Assembly: GCA_018823415.1 (NCBI GenBank)
Contig: JAHJIN010000544.1
Coordinates: 1-42,749 of the forward strand
Length of the DNA stretch: 42,749 bases
Source of the DNA: Chloroflexota bacterium
GTDB taxonomy: Bacteria; Chloroflexota; JAHJIN01
Direction: 5' to 3'
Part shown: piece by piece, positions 7,717 through 16,604 of the stretch
How positions within the stretch are numbered: position 1 is the first letter of the stretch
How the letters are laid out: every line of letters starts with the position of its first letter
The notes under the pieces: model-generated
Seen by the model: only the letters and a program-made list of their open reading frames with translations
What the model was told of the DNA's origin: nothing
Databases searched by the model: none
Program-made: the position numbers and the translations under genes

Positions 7717-10580
7717 GGCTGTGGCAGGTCGATGCTCACCTGGCAGCTCTCCCCGGTTAGCGGCATGATGATCGGTCCGCCGGCCAGTGCCAGGTCGCGT
7801 GTGACGGGTTGGCCCTCCTCGCCGCTGCGCACGTCCACCTGCCCCGCCAGGGTCACAGAATCGTTCTCGGCCGTGACCCGGTGTGCCCACACCTTGAGCT
7901 GGCGTGTGCGCCCGGGCAGCATGTCGAACGTGGCCCGGCGCAACTCTGCGAACGCCGGCACCTCCGCCGTGGCCGCCTGGAGGCGTTCCTCGGACCCTGT
8001 GTCATACGCCAGGCATATCGTGGCCGGGGCCAGTTGGCCGGCGTTTACCACAGTCGCGCTGGCCGCCCCCTGCTCCTCGCGCAGCTCCACGATCAGCCGC
8101 GGCGCAAAGGCCCCACGCCGCCACACCACCACGGTCAACCCGATCATCAGCAGACCCACGCCCAGGGCCAGGCCGCGCTGCACGGGATCGGTCCAGATTA
8201 CCAGCCCGTAGGCGAACAGGCCCGCCAGGTAGAGCAGGCAGATGCTGACGGTGAGCACCGGGTGGCCCAGGAAACGATATACCCCGGCCGGCACGCGCTC
8301 GCCTTTTTGGCGGCTAGAGAGCAACAAGAGCACCGGAAAGACCCCCGCCATCAGCGGCGCCACGATCACGCCCAGCACATTTAACGGCTCGGTGAACGAG
8401 GCCGCGTTTGCCAGTAGCAGCCACTCGATGAGCAAAAAGGTCAGAAACACAGGGCTGATGGACAGGAGGAACCGCCCGCGCCGACTTAGCAGGACTGCCC
8501 CGACGCGCTGGGTAACGCCCGGGGGAGCCTGGGTAGGCGGCGCAGCCAGGCCCAGGGCCTGATCGAGTTCTTGCGGCAGTTGACGGCCTTGTTTAACGGC
8601 CAGGCGCGCCCGGTAGCACGGTCCCCCCGTTGTCTCGACCTCACGCAGCACGCCCTGTTCCAGCAATCCGTTCAGGGTCTCGCGGGCGGTGTGCTCATCC
8701 TGGCCGGTGTGCGCGACCACCTGGGCCAGGCTCACCTCACGCTGCCGGGTGATCCACGTCAAAAGTTGGCGCTCGGCGTCTGGCCGGCTCAACAGGTCGG
8801 CCAGGCCCAGGCCCACGGCGTCCCGGTCTCCTTCATAGGCCATCGCCAGCGGCGAAGCCACGCGCACCCGGGCGCTGTCGTTGGTTGCTGCCTCGACCTC
8901 GATGGTCAGGCGCAGCCCGCGCCCGCGCAACTCGGGGATCTGGTCCAGCAGCGCAGCGGCATCCCAGGCACCCAAAGCCGGGACCGCGGTCTCCAGTCGC
9001 CGAATCTGGTCCGCCCACTGCACATCCAGGCGAAACCGGGGCCGGTTGCCTTCCAGGCCCAGGTACACCAACCCGATGCGCACGGACAATCGGCCGCGCA
9101 GCCGGCCCCGCAGTACCAACCGGCCCCGGCGCCGGGGCAGCACGAGGCTGGGCCGTGACCAGGCTGGCAGGCGCTCGCGTACCAGGTTGAACAGGCTCAG
9201 GGACATGTGGATGGAGGCCATGCCCATCGCCAGGATGACCAGGATCGTTCCCAGCACCCGGACCGTTGGGCCGACGGTCGCGGCCAGCGGGACCAGGACT
9301 GTGCCGGTCTGTGCTGCCAATTCCTGTGGTGCGATGGCGCCATTGACTACCAGCACCCAGATGGAATACAGCACGATGGCGACGGCCTGTGCGGCCATGC
9401 TGCCCCAGATCAGCGAGCGCCCACTGGGGTCGCGGCGTGTCACCACCTGGGCGCAGTTGCTGATGGACAGGTGCCCAAAATAAGCCATGAGGACCGTGCC
9501 AAACACCAACTGCAAGATAGAGGCGTCAAAGGGTTGGCCGTTGAGCAAGGGCACGTTCACGTATAGCAGGTACGTCATTTGCACATGGGGCAGCACCAGC
9601 AAGGCCAGGCCCAGGATCAGGCCAATGTTCAACGCGCCCACCACCAGCGCGGCGGCCACCGTGGCACTCAGCGACTCGCGCCGCAAAAAATACAACCCGA
9701 TGACGAACAACAGGACCACCCATAGCTCGGGTCGGATGCCGGTGGCGTCGGCTAGCGTGCTGGCAAAGCCGATATAGAAGGCCCAGAGCCCCAAAAAGTT
9801 GATGACGGCGATCCCCACCGTGAGGGTCAGCGCGCCGGCGTTGCCCAAATAATCAGTTACGGCGCGGCCAATGAACGCGCTGCCATAGCGGATGGTGCCA
9901 TTGCGAGCGACGGCCTCGGCCATGTAGGCCGCGGTCAGCACGTTCACCAGGCCCAGCACCACCAGGAGCACGACGCCGGCCAACGGTCCCAGCCCGGCCA
10001 GGGCGATGGGCAGCGCCAGCATGCCACCGCCTACCGTTTCGGTGAGGGTTAGGGCAAAGGCGGTCCAGAACGGGGGGCGCGATTCCAGCCAGTTGGCGAG
10101 GGCGGCCCAGGCCCAACGCACCCGGTCGCGCAGGCCCACGCGGGGGGCATAGATGGCGGCTAGCGGTTGGCGGTAGAGGCGCTGGTAGGCGTCCTGGACC
10201 GCTGGCTCGTCCAGGCCCAGCACGGCCCGGATGTGAGGCACGGCGCGCTGGATAAAGGCATATTTCTGACCCAGGGCCTGGGCCAGCGCCGCGCGCACCC
10301 GGGGCGGCTGAGGCACCAGATCGGCCCACTGCGGCGCGTGGCGCTCTAGGTCTTGAATGGTGGGGCGCAGCGGCGGTTCGCGGCCCAGGCCAAAGGCTTC
10401 CAGAAAGGCTAGGTCGCGTTCCTGGGCCGTTTGCTCGGTGAGGAACGGGTTCATGGCCTGTCGTGACTGGGCCACCAGGTGCGCCGTGCGGCTTTCGATG
10501 AGGAACAGCAGCGTGCGGGCGCGCCGGGCGCCAAAGCCGCTCAGTGCCTCTTCGCGTGTCAGGAACCCGTTTGAGGTCAT
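7713..10580 (-). CDS. APC-superfamily amino-acid permease-like protein fused to winged-helix and extra membrane domains
   Basis: Membrane protein of 955 residues. About 160 cytosolic residues are followed by an eleven-helix transporter core resembling aromatic amino-acid/APC permeases (first helix carries TVGGGMLALPIALAGLG, the unwound-helix glycine motif). Next is a soluble region with a winged-helix-like segment (about residues 640-695; LTWITRQREVSLAQV onward), then four more hydrophobic helices (about 730-850) and a C-terminal beta-rich tail. Normal permeases of this type are 400-500 residues, so this is a large fusion. The start is ATG at 10580, whose ATGA overlaps the stop of the upstream nuclease gene, indicating translational coupling; a longer frame to 10661 has no support. 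Substrate is unknown. The N-terminal domain may sense a ligand. Confidence 0.7.
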   Translation of the reverse strand: MTSNGFLTREEALSGFGARRARTLLFLIESRTAHLVAQSRQAMNPFLTEQTAQERDLAFLEAFGLGREPPLRPTIQDLERHAPQWADLVPQPPRVRAALAQALGQKYAFIQRAVPHIRAVLGLDEPAVQDAYQRLYRQPLAAIYAPRVGLRDRVRWAWAALANWLESRPPFWTAFALTLTETVGGGMLALPIALAGLGPLAGVVLLVVLGLVNVLTAAYMAEAVARNGTIRYGSAFIGRAVTDYLGNAGALTLTVGIAVINFLGLWAFYIGFASTLADATGIRPELWVVLLFVIGLYFLRRESLSATVAAALVVGALNIGLILGLALLVLPHVQMTYLLYVNVPLLNGQPFDASILQLVFGTVLMAYFGHLSISNCAQVVTRRDPSGRSLIWGSMAAQAVAIVLYSIWVLVVNGAIAPQELAAQTGTVLVPLAATVGPTVRVLGTILVILAMGMASIHMSLSLFNLVRERLPAWSRPSLVLPRRRGRLVLRGRLRGRLSVRIGLVYLGLEGNRPRFRLDVQWADQIRRLETAVPALGAWDAAALLDQIPELRGRGLRLTIEVEAATNDSARVRVASPLAMAYEGDRDAVGLGLADLLSRPDAERQLLTWITRQREVSLAQVVAHTGQDEHTARETLNGLLEQGVLREVETTGGPCYRARLAVKQGRQLPQELDQALGLAAPPTQAPPGVTQRVGAVLLSRRGRFLLSISPVFLTFLLIEWLLLANAASFTEPLNVLGVIVAPLMAGVFPVLLLLSSRQKGERVPAGVYRFLGHPVLTVSICLLYLAGLFAYGLVIWTDPVQRGLALGVGLLMIGLTVVVWRRGAFAPRLIVELREEQGAASATVVNAGQLAPATICLAYDTGSEERLQAATAEVPAFAELRRATFDMLPGRTRQLKVWAHRVTAENDSVTLAGQVDVRSGEEGQPVTRDLALAGGPIIMPLTGESCQVSIDLPQP

Positions 10581-11866
10581 GTGTCTGTCTCCGATCGGCT
10601 TGACTGTTTTCGCTCTAACCGGCGCAGCCGGTGCTCCAGTTCGTCGCGCAGGGCCCGACATTCGGCGCGGGTGGCCGGAAAGCCGGTCGCCGTGACCCGG
10701 TCCAGGGCTTGCCGGGTATAGTGTGCGGCCGTATCCGGGTCCCGGACCCGGTGCTCATAGTACTTGGCGATTTCCACGTGGGCATAGATGGTGGTGTGAT
10801 CCTCTACCACCACGACCTGCCAGATGGTCAGCGCTTCTTCCCACCATTCCTGCCGTTTGCACAGCAATGCGAACTGGCGGCGCGCGGCTTGTTGGATGTC
10901 GGGCGGCAGCGCGTCGGCCAGCGCCCGGCGATAGGCGGCGGCGGCCTCGTCCACGCGCCCCCAGGATTCATAGAGCCGGCCCAGGCTGTATTGATCCACG
11001 GCATGGAGGTCCGGGGCATCTGGCCCGGCCAGCCGGTCGCCCATCACGCCGGCCAGCGTCACCATGGACAGGATGTCGATGACGTTGTGGTAAAATACGC
11101 AGCTCATGGACCGGGCATCGCCATCCTGGAGGTATTGAAAATAGAGCGAGGGGATCACGTGGCCGGGCACGTCTTCCCAGGTGCGCCGCACGCCCAGCAC
11201 GTGGCTCTCCAGCGAGCCCAGGGCGCACGAGTCCAGGCGTGCGCGCCAGAGCCGGCGCGCCGGCAGGAGCAGGTCCAGGTGCGGTGCGTCGGCCAGGGGC
11301 CACGACAGGCGGTTGCAGGTCAAGCGCGTGTCCAGTAGGGGCATGTCAAAGGCGCGCCCGTTGAAACTGACCACGCCGGTTAGTCCGGCCAATCGCTCGC
11401 GCAGCGCCACGAGCATGGCCGGCTCTTCGCCGTGGTCGCGCATGAAATACTGTTCCAGGCAGAAATGGTCGTCCTGGACCCGGCCCACGCCGATCAAAAA
11501 GGTGTAGGTGCCGGTGCCGCCGGCCAGGCCGGTGGTCTCGGTGTCGATAAAAGCGGCCCGGGTCAGGTCCAGCCTCGGCCCGGCGAACTCGGCGGCGGCG
11601 CGCGCGCCGTGGGCCAGGGCGTCGCCCAGCGGCAGCCGGCCGTGGCCGTGGTCCAGGGGATAGCGGCGCTCGCCCAGGAAAAAACGGCCCCGGGCATTGT
11701 CTACCAGCCGGCCGGGCTCCAACTCTTCGATGGCCGGGCCGCGCCGGGACCGGGCCGTGGTCGTGGTCTCAGGTGCGGGCGGCTCGGGTGCGGCCGACCA
11801 GCCCTGGCGCACGCCCAGGCGCTCCAGTCGTGACCAGATGGCGGTGAGGTCCGAGTTGGTGGTCAT
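10577..11866 (-). CDS. Ribonuclease H-like (YprB-type) exonuclease domain protein with TPR-like C-terminus
   Basis: Protein of 429 residues. A DEDD/RNase H-like fold occupies about 100-285: motif FIDTETTGL gives metal ligands Asp108 and Glu110, and FNGRAFDMPLL gives Asp174. A YHNVIDILSM segment supplies the last acidic motif. The C-terminal 130 residues are helical with TPR-like pattern (YSLGRLYESWGRVDEAAAAY). YprB-like proteins are predicted 3'-5' exonucleases of unclear substrate. The N-terminal 45 residues are low-complexity. Stop overlaps the permease start by four bases (ATGA), and the histidine phosphatase begins upstream, so the three genes form a minus-strand operon. Confidence 0.8.
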   Translation of the reverse strand: MTTNSDLTAIWSRLERLGVRQGWSAAPEPPAPETTTTARSRRGPAIEELEPGRLVDNARGRFFLGERRYPLDHGHGRLPLGDALAHGARAAAEFAGPRLDLTRAAFIDTETTGLAGGTGTYTFLIGVGRVQDDHFCLEQYFMRDHGEEPAMLVALRERLAGLTGVVSFNGRAFDMPLLDTRLTCNRLSWPLADAPHLDLLLPARRLWRARLDSCALGSLESHVLGVRRTWEDVPGHVIPSLYFQYLQDGDARSMSCVFYHNVIDILSMVTLAGVMGDRLAGPDAPDLHAVDQYSLGRLYESWGRVDEAAAAYRRALADALPPDIQQAARRQFALLCKRQEWWEEALTIWQVVVVEDHTTIYAHVEIAKYYEHRVRDPDTAAHYTRQALDRVTATGFPATRAECRALRDELEHRLRRLERKQSSRSETDT

Positions 11867-11885
11867 GGGGCTGGCGTGTGGCGCA

Positions 11886-12452
11886 TCATATCACCAGGTG
11901 TTCCCGGCGGTTCATGTAGCGAATGTCCCAGCGCTGGTTGTGCCAGGCCAGGTGATGAACGGCGGTATTGTCGGTCCAGATCGAGACAGCACTGGTGCCC
12001 AGCAGCAGGCGGATGATGGTCGCCACAGTGCCGCCATGAGCCACCACCAGCACCGACTGGCCCATGTGTTGCGCGATGAGGTCGCGGATGGCGACGGTTA
12101 CCTGGTCGCGATATTCCACATAGGCTGGGTCCAGGGCCGGCGCGGGCCGGGGATCGCACCAGGGCTCGTCTTGCACGGCCAGCACGTTGATCAGCAGCAC
12201 GCTGGCCTCGCGCAGGTCATGGTGCACGTGGACCGGCAGCCCCAGCCGCGCGGCTACAATGTCGGCGGTTTGCCGGGCGCGGTCATAGGGGCTGGCATAG
12301 ACAACGTCAATGGCGGTGTGTTCGGCCAGCCAATCGCCCAGGCGCCGGGCCTGCTCGCGGCCCTCGTCGGTGAGGGGGCTGTGTGGGCCGGGGTCGTTCT
12401 TGTCGCGATTGTGGATGGATTGCCCGTGCCGGGCCAGGTACAAGTTCATCAT
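11886..12452 (-). CDS. Histidine phosphatase (phosphoglycerate mutase-like) family protein
   Basis: Cytoplasmic phosphohydrolase of 188 residues. The RHG motif at 8-10 supplies the catalytic His9 that is transiently phosphorylated; the second catalytic histidine is in VVAHGG (about 139). DEGREQARRLGDWL and YASPYDRARQTA are the usual accompanying motifs. Members act on phosphoglycerate, alpha-ribazole phosphate, sugar phosphates or other small esters; nothing here picks one. Start ATG 12452 (an adjacent ATG at 12449 is equally possible) follows GAAAGGGA. It is the first gene of the minus-strand operon 12452-7713. Confidence 0.85.
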   Translation of the reverse strand: MMNLYLARHGQSIHNRDKNDPGPHSPLTDEGREQARRLGDWLAEHTAIDVVYASPYDRARQTADIVAARLGLPVHVHHDLREASVLLINVLAVQDEPWCDPRPAPALDPAYVEYRDQVTVAIRDLIAQHMGQSVLVVAHGGTVATIIRLLLGTSAVSIWTDNTAVHHLAWHNQRWDIRYMNRREHLVI

Positions 12453-12522
12453 GGGTCCCTTTCAGGCCCCTGCCGCCGTGTATGGGCCGTAGGGACCGCG
12501 TGAGGTGAAATCGTTTGCGAGA

Positions 12523-12551
12523 ATGGTAACATCAGACCGGGGCATTGTCAA
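12523..12551 (-). promoter_or_regulatory. Promoter for the histidine phosphatase operon
   Basis: Minus strand: TTGACA (12551-12546), 17-nt spacer, TACCAT (12528-12523). The same box pair and spacing recur upstream of the GNAT gene at 14238-14266. Confidence 0.7.
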
Positions 12552-12572
12552 GGTCTTCGGCGCTATCGGGGT

Positions 12573-12601
12573 TAGACACGGCCCCGGCTTTGGTGTATAA
12601 T
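12573..12601 (+). promoter_or_regulatory. Promoter for the flavin reductase gene
   Basis: TAGACA (12573-12578), 17-nt spacer, TATAAT (12596-12601). Transcript start near 12608; divergent from the promoter at 12523-12551. Confidence 0.65.
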
Positions 12602-12651
12602 CGCGGCTGCCGGGGTCAGGCCCGGCCTATCCTGTCGCGTGGAGGTGCATG

Positions 12652-13227
12652 ATGAAAACGAAACTCGGAACCACGCCGTTCATCTATCCCATTCCCATTG
12701 TCCTGGGCGGTGCCAACGTCCACGGCCGACCCAACTTTTGCACGCTGGGCGATTGCGGCATCATGGGACTCAATCCCTCGCTGGTGTACGTGTCTCTGCA
12801 TCGCGATCACTATACGACCGAGGGGATCGTGGAGAACGGCACGTTCAGCGTCAATGTGCCGTCTACGGACTTGCTGGCCGTGACCGACTATTGCGGCACC
12901 GTGTCGGGGCGGGATGTAGACAAGTCGGGGCTTTTTGTGGTATTTTATGGGGAAACGGGCACCGCGCCCATGATCGACGAGTGCCGGGTGAACCTGGAGT
13001 GCCGCGTGGTCCACGAGTTCAGCATCGCGCACCGGCAGGTCTTTGTGGGCCAGGTGGCCCAGACCTATATCGACGAGCAGTATGTGACAGAGCAAGATGG
13101 GCGGCGCGTGGTGGCCGGCCTGCCGGACTTGGACCCGATCATCTATGCGCTGGACAACCGCTACTATCGCGTCGGCCCGGCGATTGGCGTGGGCTACCAA
13201 GAGGGCAAAAAATACCGGCCCCAATGA
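12652..13227 (+). CDS. Flavin reductase-like FMN-binding protein (flavoredoxin type)
   Basis: Protein of 191 residues of the flavin reductase-like/flavoredoxin family, split-barrel fold that binds FMN and transfers electrons in the cytoplasm. Visible features: an N-terminal strand PIPIVLGGANVHGRPN, then a Ser/Thr-rich phosphate-binding patch and the NGTFSVNVPS motif; length is normal for the family. Two adjacent ATGs are present (12649, 12652). GGAGG at 12641-12645 gives 6 nt to the second, so 12652 is chosen. It is transcribed alone and converges on the GNAT gene. Partner and substrate are not evident. Confidence 0.85.
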   Translation: MKTKLGTTPFIYPIPIVLGGANVHGRPNFCTLGDCGIMGLNPSLVYVSLHRDHYTTEGIVENGTFSVNVPSTDLLAVTDYCGTVSGRDVDKSGLFVVFYGETGTAPMIDECRVNLECRVVHEFSIAHRQVFVGQVAQTYIDEQYVTEQDGRRVVAGLPDLDPIIYALDNRYYRVGPAIGVGYQEGKKYRPQ

Positions 13228-13266
13228 CCTGCCATCGACTGGTCAGCAAGTGCGTTCGACCGGGCC

Positions 13267-14214
13267 TTACATGACCCAGCCAAAGCTGTGCACGCCGGCG
13301 TCCCACTGGATGGCCGGCCGGCGCCGTGTCATCACCAGGTTGATGTGGACGAACCGATACCCAGCCGCCAGGGCCGCGTCTAGCGGGACGTGCGCCCGGT
13401 CCGGCAGGGTAAGGGCCAGCTCGCGCAGGCCCCGCTGCCACGCAAATGCCTCCAGCGCCCGAATCGCCGCCGGCCATTGGTCGGCATGGCCCGCATCTAT
13501 GATCAGTGCCTCCACCACGGCGGTGTTGGTGGCGCTGTTTTCGAGCTTGGGCGTGGTGCGCACGGCGGCGAACCCCCAGATGTGGCCCTCGTCGTCCCAC
13601 AGCAGTGTCTCGCCGGGGACATATTGGATGACCTTGCGATAGTCCAGGCCCGGCCACAGCCCATCGGCCAGTGCGGCACAGTCGTCCAGCGCGGCCCGGC
13701 GTTGGCGCGCGAGCAGCGTTCGCCAGACCGGCGCGGGCACAGTATCGGCCGGTGGCGCGGCCGGCGGCGCCGGCAGCGTGCGCCACAAGCGCAACGCCAG
13801 GCCATCGGGCCGGAACCCGTGGCGCATGTATACGCCCACGTTGTACGTGCTGTCGGGCATGGTTGCCAGCCCCACCGTCGTGCAGCCGGCGCCTTCCATA
13901 TAGGCCACGCTCCGCTCGATGAGCGCGCCGCCGATGCCCTGGTGCTGCCAGTTGGGATGGATGCCAAAGGTCCCGAACCAGCCCACGTGCCCGCAGGTGT
14001 GGGCAAAGATATAGCCCACCACCGCGTCATCGGCCACGGCCACAAAACAGCCGGCCGGGTCGTCAGCGTGGTTTTGCCGGATGTTGGCCCGGGTGCGCGG
14101 GGGCCGGGTGCCGGTGGCCCCGCGATGCTCGCGCCCCCAGGTCACAAAAACGTCGCGGTCCAACCGACGAACCGCGTCAAAATCGTCGGCGTGCATCTCA
14201 CGGATGTCGGGCAT
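13267..14214 (-). CDS. Tandem GNAT N-acetyltransferase
   Basis: Protein of 315 residues with two GNAT modules. The first (about 1-150) has the acetyl-CoA pyrophosphate loop HQGIGGALIE and the usual preceding strand GTFGIHP. The second (about 160-310) is recognisable only by fold pattern and lacks a clear Q/RxxGxG loop, so it may be non-catalytic and serve substrate binding. Between them is an Ala/Pro-rich linker. The start ATG 14214 is preceded by GGAGGAGGAG. It has its own divergent promoter and ends 39 nt from the convergent flavin reductase gene. The acetylated substrate (small molecule, peptide or protein) is unknown. Confidence 0.8.
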   Translation of the reverse strand: MPDIREMHADDFDAVRRLDRDVFVTWGREHRGATGTRPPRTRANIRQNHADDPAGCFVAVADDAVVGYIFAHTCGHVGWFGTFGIHPNWQHQGIGGALIERSVAYMEGAGCTTVGLATMPDSTYNVGVYMRHGFRPDGLALRLWRTLPAPPAAPPADTVPAPVWRTLLARQRRAALDDCAALADGLWPGLDYRKVIQYVPGETLLWDDEGHIWGFAAVRTTPKLENSATNTAVVEALIIDAGHADQWPAAIRALEAFAWQRGLRELALTLPDRAHVPLDAALAAGYRFVHINLVMTRRRPAIQWDAGVHSFGWVM

Positions 14215-14237
14215 GGGTGTCTCCTCCTCCGGGGCCT

Positions 14238-14266
14238 ATGGTAGCACCGGGGCCGGGAGTTGTCAA
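14238..14266 (-). promoter_or_regulatory. Promoter for the GNAT gene
   Basis: Minus strand TTGACA (14266-14261), 17-nt spacer, TACCAT (14243-14238). Confidence 0.7.
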
Positions 14267-14300
14267 GGCGGTGCCGGTCCCAATTTCTTGCCAGATAGGG

Positions 14301-14306
14301 TATAAT
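14301..14306 (+). promoter_or_regulatory. -10 box for the ferredoxin/AOR operon
   Basis: A perfect TATAAT at 14301-14306, 27 nt before the ferredoxin start codon. The -35 position (14278-14283, TCCCAA) is a poor match, so an activator may be needed. The leader would be only about 20 nt. Confidence 0.45.
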
Positions 14307-14333
14307 ATACGCAAGGCCATTCAAGGAGGGCGT

Positions 14334-14759
14334 ATGGTCAAGCGACTGAGCGTGATCGACGGGGGCCGGTGTGTGGGCTGCCAGTCGTGCATGTTTGCGT
14401 GCGTTCGGCGCCAGGGGCGCGGCGGCCTAGCGAGCGCTTTCATTGGCGTGCGCTCGGCCGGTGGCATCCGACGCGGCTTTGTGGTGATCGTGTGCCGGGC
14501 CTGCCCCGACCCGCCGTGCGCCCGGGTGTGTCCCACCGACGCCCTGGTGCCTCGCGCCGGCGGCGGTGTGCGGCTCCACGCCGATGCCTGTATCGGCTGC
14601 GGCCATTGCGTGCAGGCATGTCCCTTTGGCGCCATCTTTTGGGACGCGGACCAGAACAAGCCGCAGGTGTGCATCTATTGCGGCTATTGCGCGCCTTATT
14701 GCCCCTATGACGTGCTGCTGCTGGAAGACATCGAGGAGGCGGTCCATGTTGCCGGGTGA
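14334..14759 (+). CDS. Polyferredoxin, electron-transfer partner of the AOR
   Basis: Small cytoplasmic iron-sulphur protein of 141 residues with four cysteine clusters: CVGCQSCMFAC, CRACPDPPCARVCP, CIGCGHCVQACP and CIYCGYCAPYCP. This can hold up to four [4Fe-4S] centres, in the pattern of ferredoxin-like subunits that accompany aldehyde oxidoreductases and DMSO-reductase family enzymes. Start ATG 14334 has AAGGAGGG at 14324-14331; the frame extends upstream to 14217 without ribosome site. Its 3' end overlaps the AOR start by 14 bases, so the two are translationally coupled and very likely act together, taking electrons from aldehyde oxidation. Confidence 0.9.
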   Translation: MVKRLSVIDGGRCVGCQSCMFACVRRQGRGGLASAFIGVRSAGGIRRGFVVIVCRACPDPPCARVCPTDALVPRAGGGVRLHADACIGCGHCVQACPFGAIFWDADQNKPQVCIYCGYCAPYCPYDVLLLEDIEEAVHVAG

Positions 14760-16503
14760 TCCCCTCTGCCGCGTGTTGGTTATCGACCTGACCCATCGCC
14801 GGTTTGAAGTTCAGGAGCGGGCCGATTTGTTCGACGCGGCTCTGGGCGGAGCCGGGGTTGCCATTCGTCTGCTGGAAGAGGAATGCCCGGCCGGCGCCGA
14901 CCCGCTGGGGCCGGAGAATCCCATCATTCTGGCCGTGGGGCCGCTGGTGGGCCTGTTCCCTATGGCCTCCAAGACCGTCGCCATGTTCAAGTCACCGCAC
15001 AATGGCTATCTGGGCGAAAGCCACGCCGGCGGGCGCAGCGCCGTGGCGATCCGCATGGCTGGCTATGGGGCCATCGTCATTCGAGGGGTCAGCGCCACGC
15101 CGGTCTATGTGGTGGTCGAAGGCGACCAGGTTCGCTTTCGCGACGCCTCGGCCCTGTGGGGAATACGCAGCGCCTACACGGTGGGCACGGTGCTGCGCCA
15201 GCGCGAGGCCGGCGCCGGGCATCGCACTATCATGCGCATCGGCCGGGCTGGCGAGCGCGGCGTCACCTATGCCACCGTCATCACCGAAACCTACCGCCAT
15301 TTTGGCCGCCTGGGTCTGGGCGCGGTGTTTGGCAGCAAGCGGCTCAAGGCGCTGGTTATTTCCGGCAGTCGTGACCTGCCGGTGCGCGACCGCCGGGCCT
15401 ATCGCGAGGCGTATGACGCCGTCTTTGGCGCTGCCACCGAATCGCCGCTCATGCGCAAGTACCACGAGCTGGGCACGGCCATGAACGTGCTGCCGCTGAA
15501 CGCCATCGGCGCGCTGCCTACGCGCAACCTCCAGGAGGCGCGCTTTGAGGGGGCTGAGGCCATCTCGGGCGAGCGCCTGGCCGAGCAGTATCTGGGGCGG
15601 CGCCTGGCCTGCGCCCACTGCCCGGTAGCCTGCATTCACTTGGCGGCCCTGCGTATCCCGCACCCCCACGAGCCCTACTTTTACAAAACGTCCATGCTGG
15701 GCTATGACCACGAGCCCATCTATGCCACCGGAAGCATGCTGGGCGACGGTGATGCGCCGGGGATGCTCCAACTCATGGACGAGATGGAAGTGCAAGGGTT
15801 GGACGTGATGAGCGCCGGCGTGGCCCTGGCCTGGGCCACGGAGGCCCTGGCGCGTGGCCTTGTCACTACGCAAGACACGGATGGCCTGACGCTGGCCTGG
15901 GGCGATTTCGACGCCTATATCCAGGCGGCGCGGCGCATCGTCACCCAGCCCACCGACCTGTATCGCGCCCTGGCCCGGGGCGTGGACCACGCGGCGGAGG
16001 TCTATGGCGGGGCCGATTTTGCCCTGGCCTTTGGCGGCAACGAGATGCCCGGCTATCACACCGGCCCGGGCTGCCATCTCACCTATCTCACCGGCGCGCG
16101 GCACAGCCACCTGGATAGCGCCGGGTACAGCCTGGACCAGAAACCCGGCGCCGCCAACCTGACGCCAGAAGAGGTGGCTCAGGCGCTGCTGCGCGAGGAA
16201 CAGTGGCGGCAGGTGTTGGCGAGCCTGGTGGTATGCTTTTTCGCGCGCGGCGTCTATACGCCCGAGGTCATCCAGCGCGCCCTGGATGTGGCCGGCGTCG
16301 ATCTGCCAGAAGAGGCCCAGGTGCAGCTGGGCGTAGAGATCCTGCGGCGCAAGAACGCCTTCAAGGTCCGCGAGGGGTTTGACCTGCCGGCGCTGCGCAT
16401 TCCACAGCGCATCCTGGAGACGCCGTCGCCCCTGGGCCAGTTGGACGAGGCGTACCTGCGCCGGGCGATGGTGCATTTTGCCGAGTCTGTGCGCGGCGAG
16501 TAG
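14746..16503 (+). CDS. Tungsten-containing aldehyde:ferredoxin oxidoreductase family protein
   Basis: Enzyme of 585 residues, near the family's usual 600. It should oxidise an aldehyde (or carry out a related low-potential reaction) at a tungsten-bispyranopterin centre next to one [4Fe-4S] cluster. Cluster ligands are Cys289, Cys292 and Cys296 (CAHCPVAC) and Cys497 in the C-terminal domain. The N-terminal beta domain has the GGAGVAIRLL and SPHNGYLGESHAGGRSA segments typical of pterin binding. Around the last cysteine the sequence is ASLVVC rather than the classical DxxGxC, so the Asp that contacts the pterin is absent; this points to a divergent subfamily. Start ATG 14746 follows GAGGAGG at 14733-14739. 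Substrate is undetermined. Confidence 0.88.
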   Translation: MLPGDPLCRVLVIDLTHRRFEVQERADLFDAALGGAGVAIRLLEEECPAGADPLGPENPIILAVGPLVGLFPMASKTVAMFKSPHNGYLGESHAGGRSAVAIRMAGYGAIVIRGVSATPVYVVVEGDQVRFRDASALWGIRSAYTVGTVLRQREAGAGHRTIMRIGRAGERGVTYATVITETYRHFGRLGLGAVFGSKRLKALVISGSRDLPVRDRRAYREAYDAVFGAATESPLMRKYHELGTAMNVLPLNAIGALPTRNLQEARFEGAEAISGERLAEQYLGRRLACAHCPVACIHLAALRIPHPHEPYFYKTSMLGYDHEPIYATGSMLGDGDAPGMLQLMDEMEVQGLDVMSAGVALAWATEALARGLVTTQDTDGLTLAWGDFDAYIQAARRIVTQPTDLYRALARGVDHAAEVYGGADFALAFGGNEMPGYHTGPGCHLTYLTGARHSHLDSAGYSLDQKPGAANLTPEEVAQALLREEQWRQVLASLVVCFFARGVYTPEVIQRALDVAGVDLPEEAQVQLGVEILRRKNAFKVREGFDLPALRIPQRILETPSPLGQLDEAYLRRAMVHFAESVRGE

Positions 16504-16604
16504 CATACCCGCCGCGAGCGGAGTGAATACGCGGTTGATCGGTTTGGCCGCCACAGAAGCGGGAACTGTGGCCTTGGACTATATGTTACGAGGAGGAGAA
16601 ACCC

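Noticed and set aside
14992..16554. Long minus-strand open frame (520 codons) opposite the AOR gene
   Set aside because: It is the antisense shadow of a well-supported enzyme in high-GC DNA, with no domain pattern or ribosome site.
16550..16572. Seven-bp hairpin between the AOR and CHAT genes as a terminator
   Set aside because: Short stem, 9-nt loop and no T-run; too weak to claim, although the CHAT gene also lacks a clear promoter.
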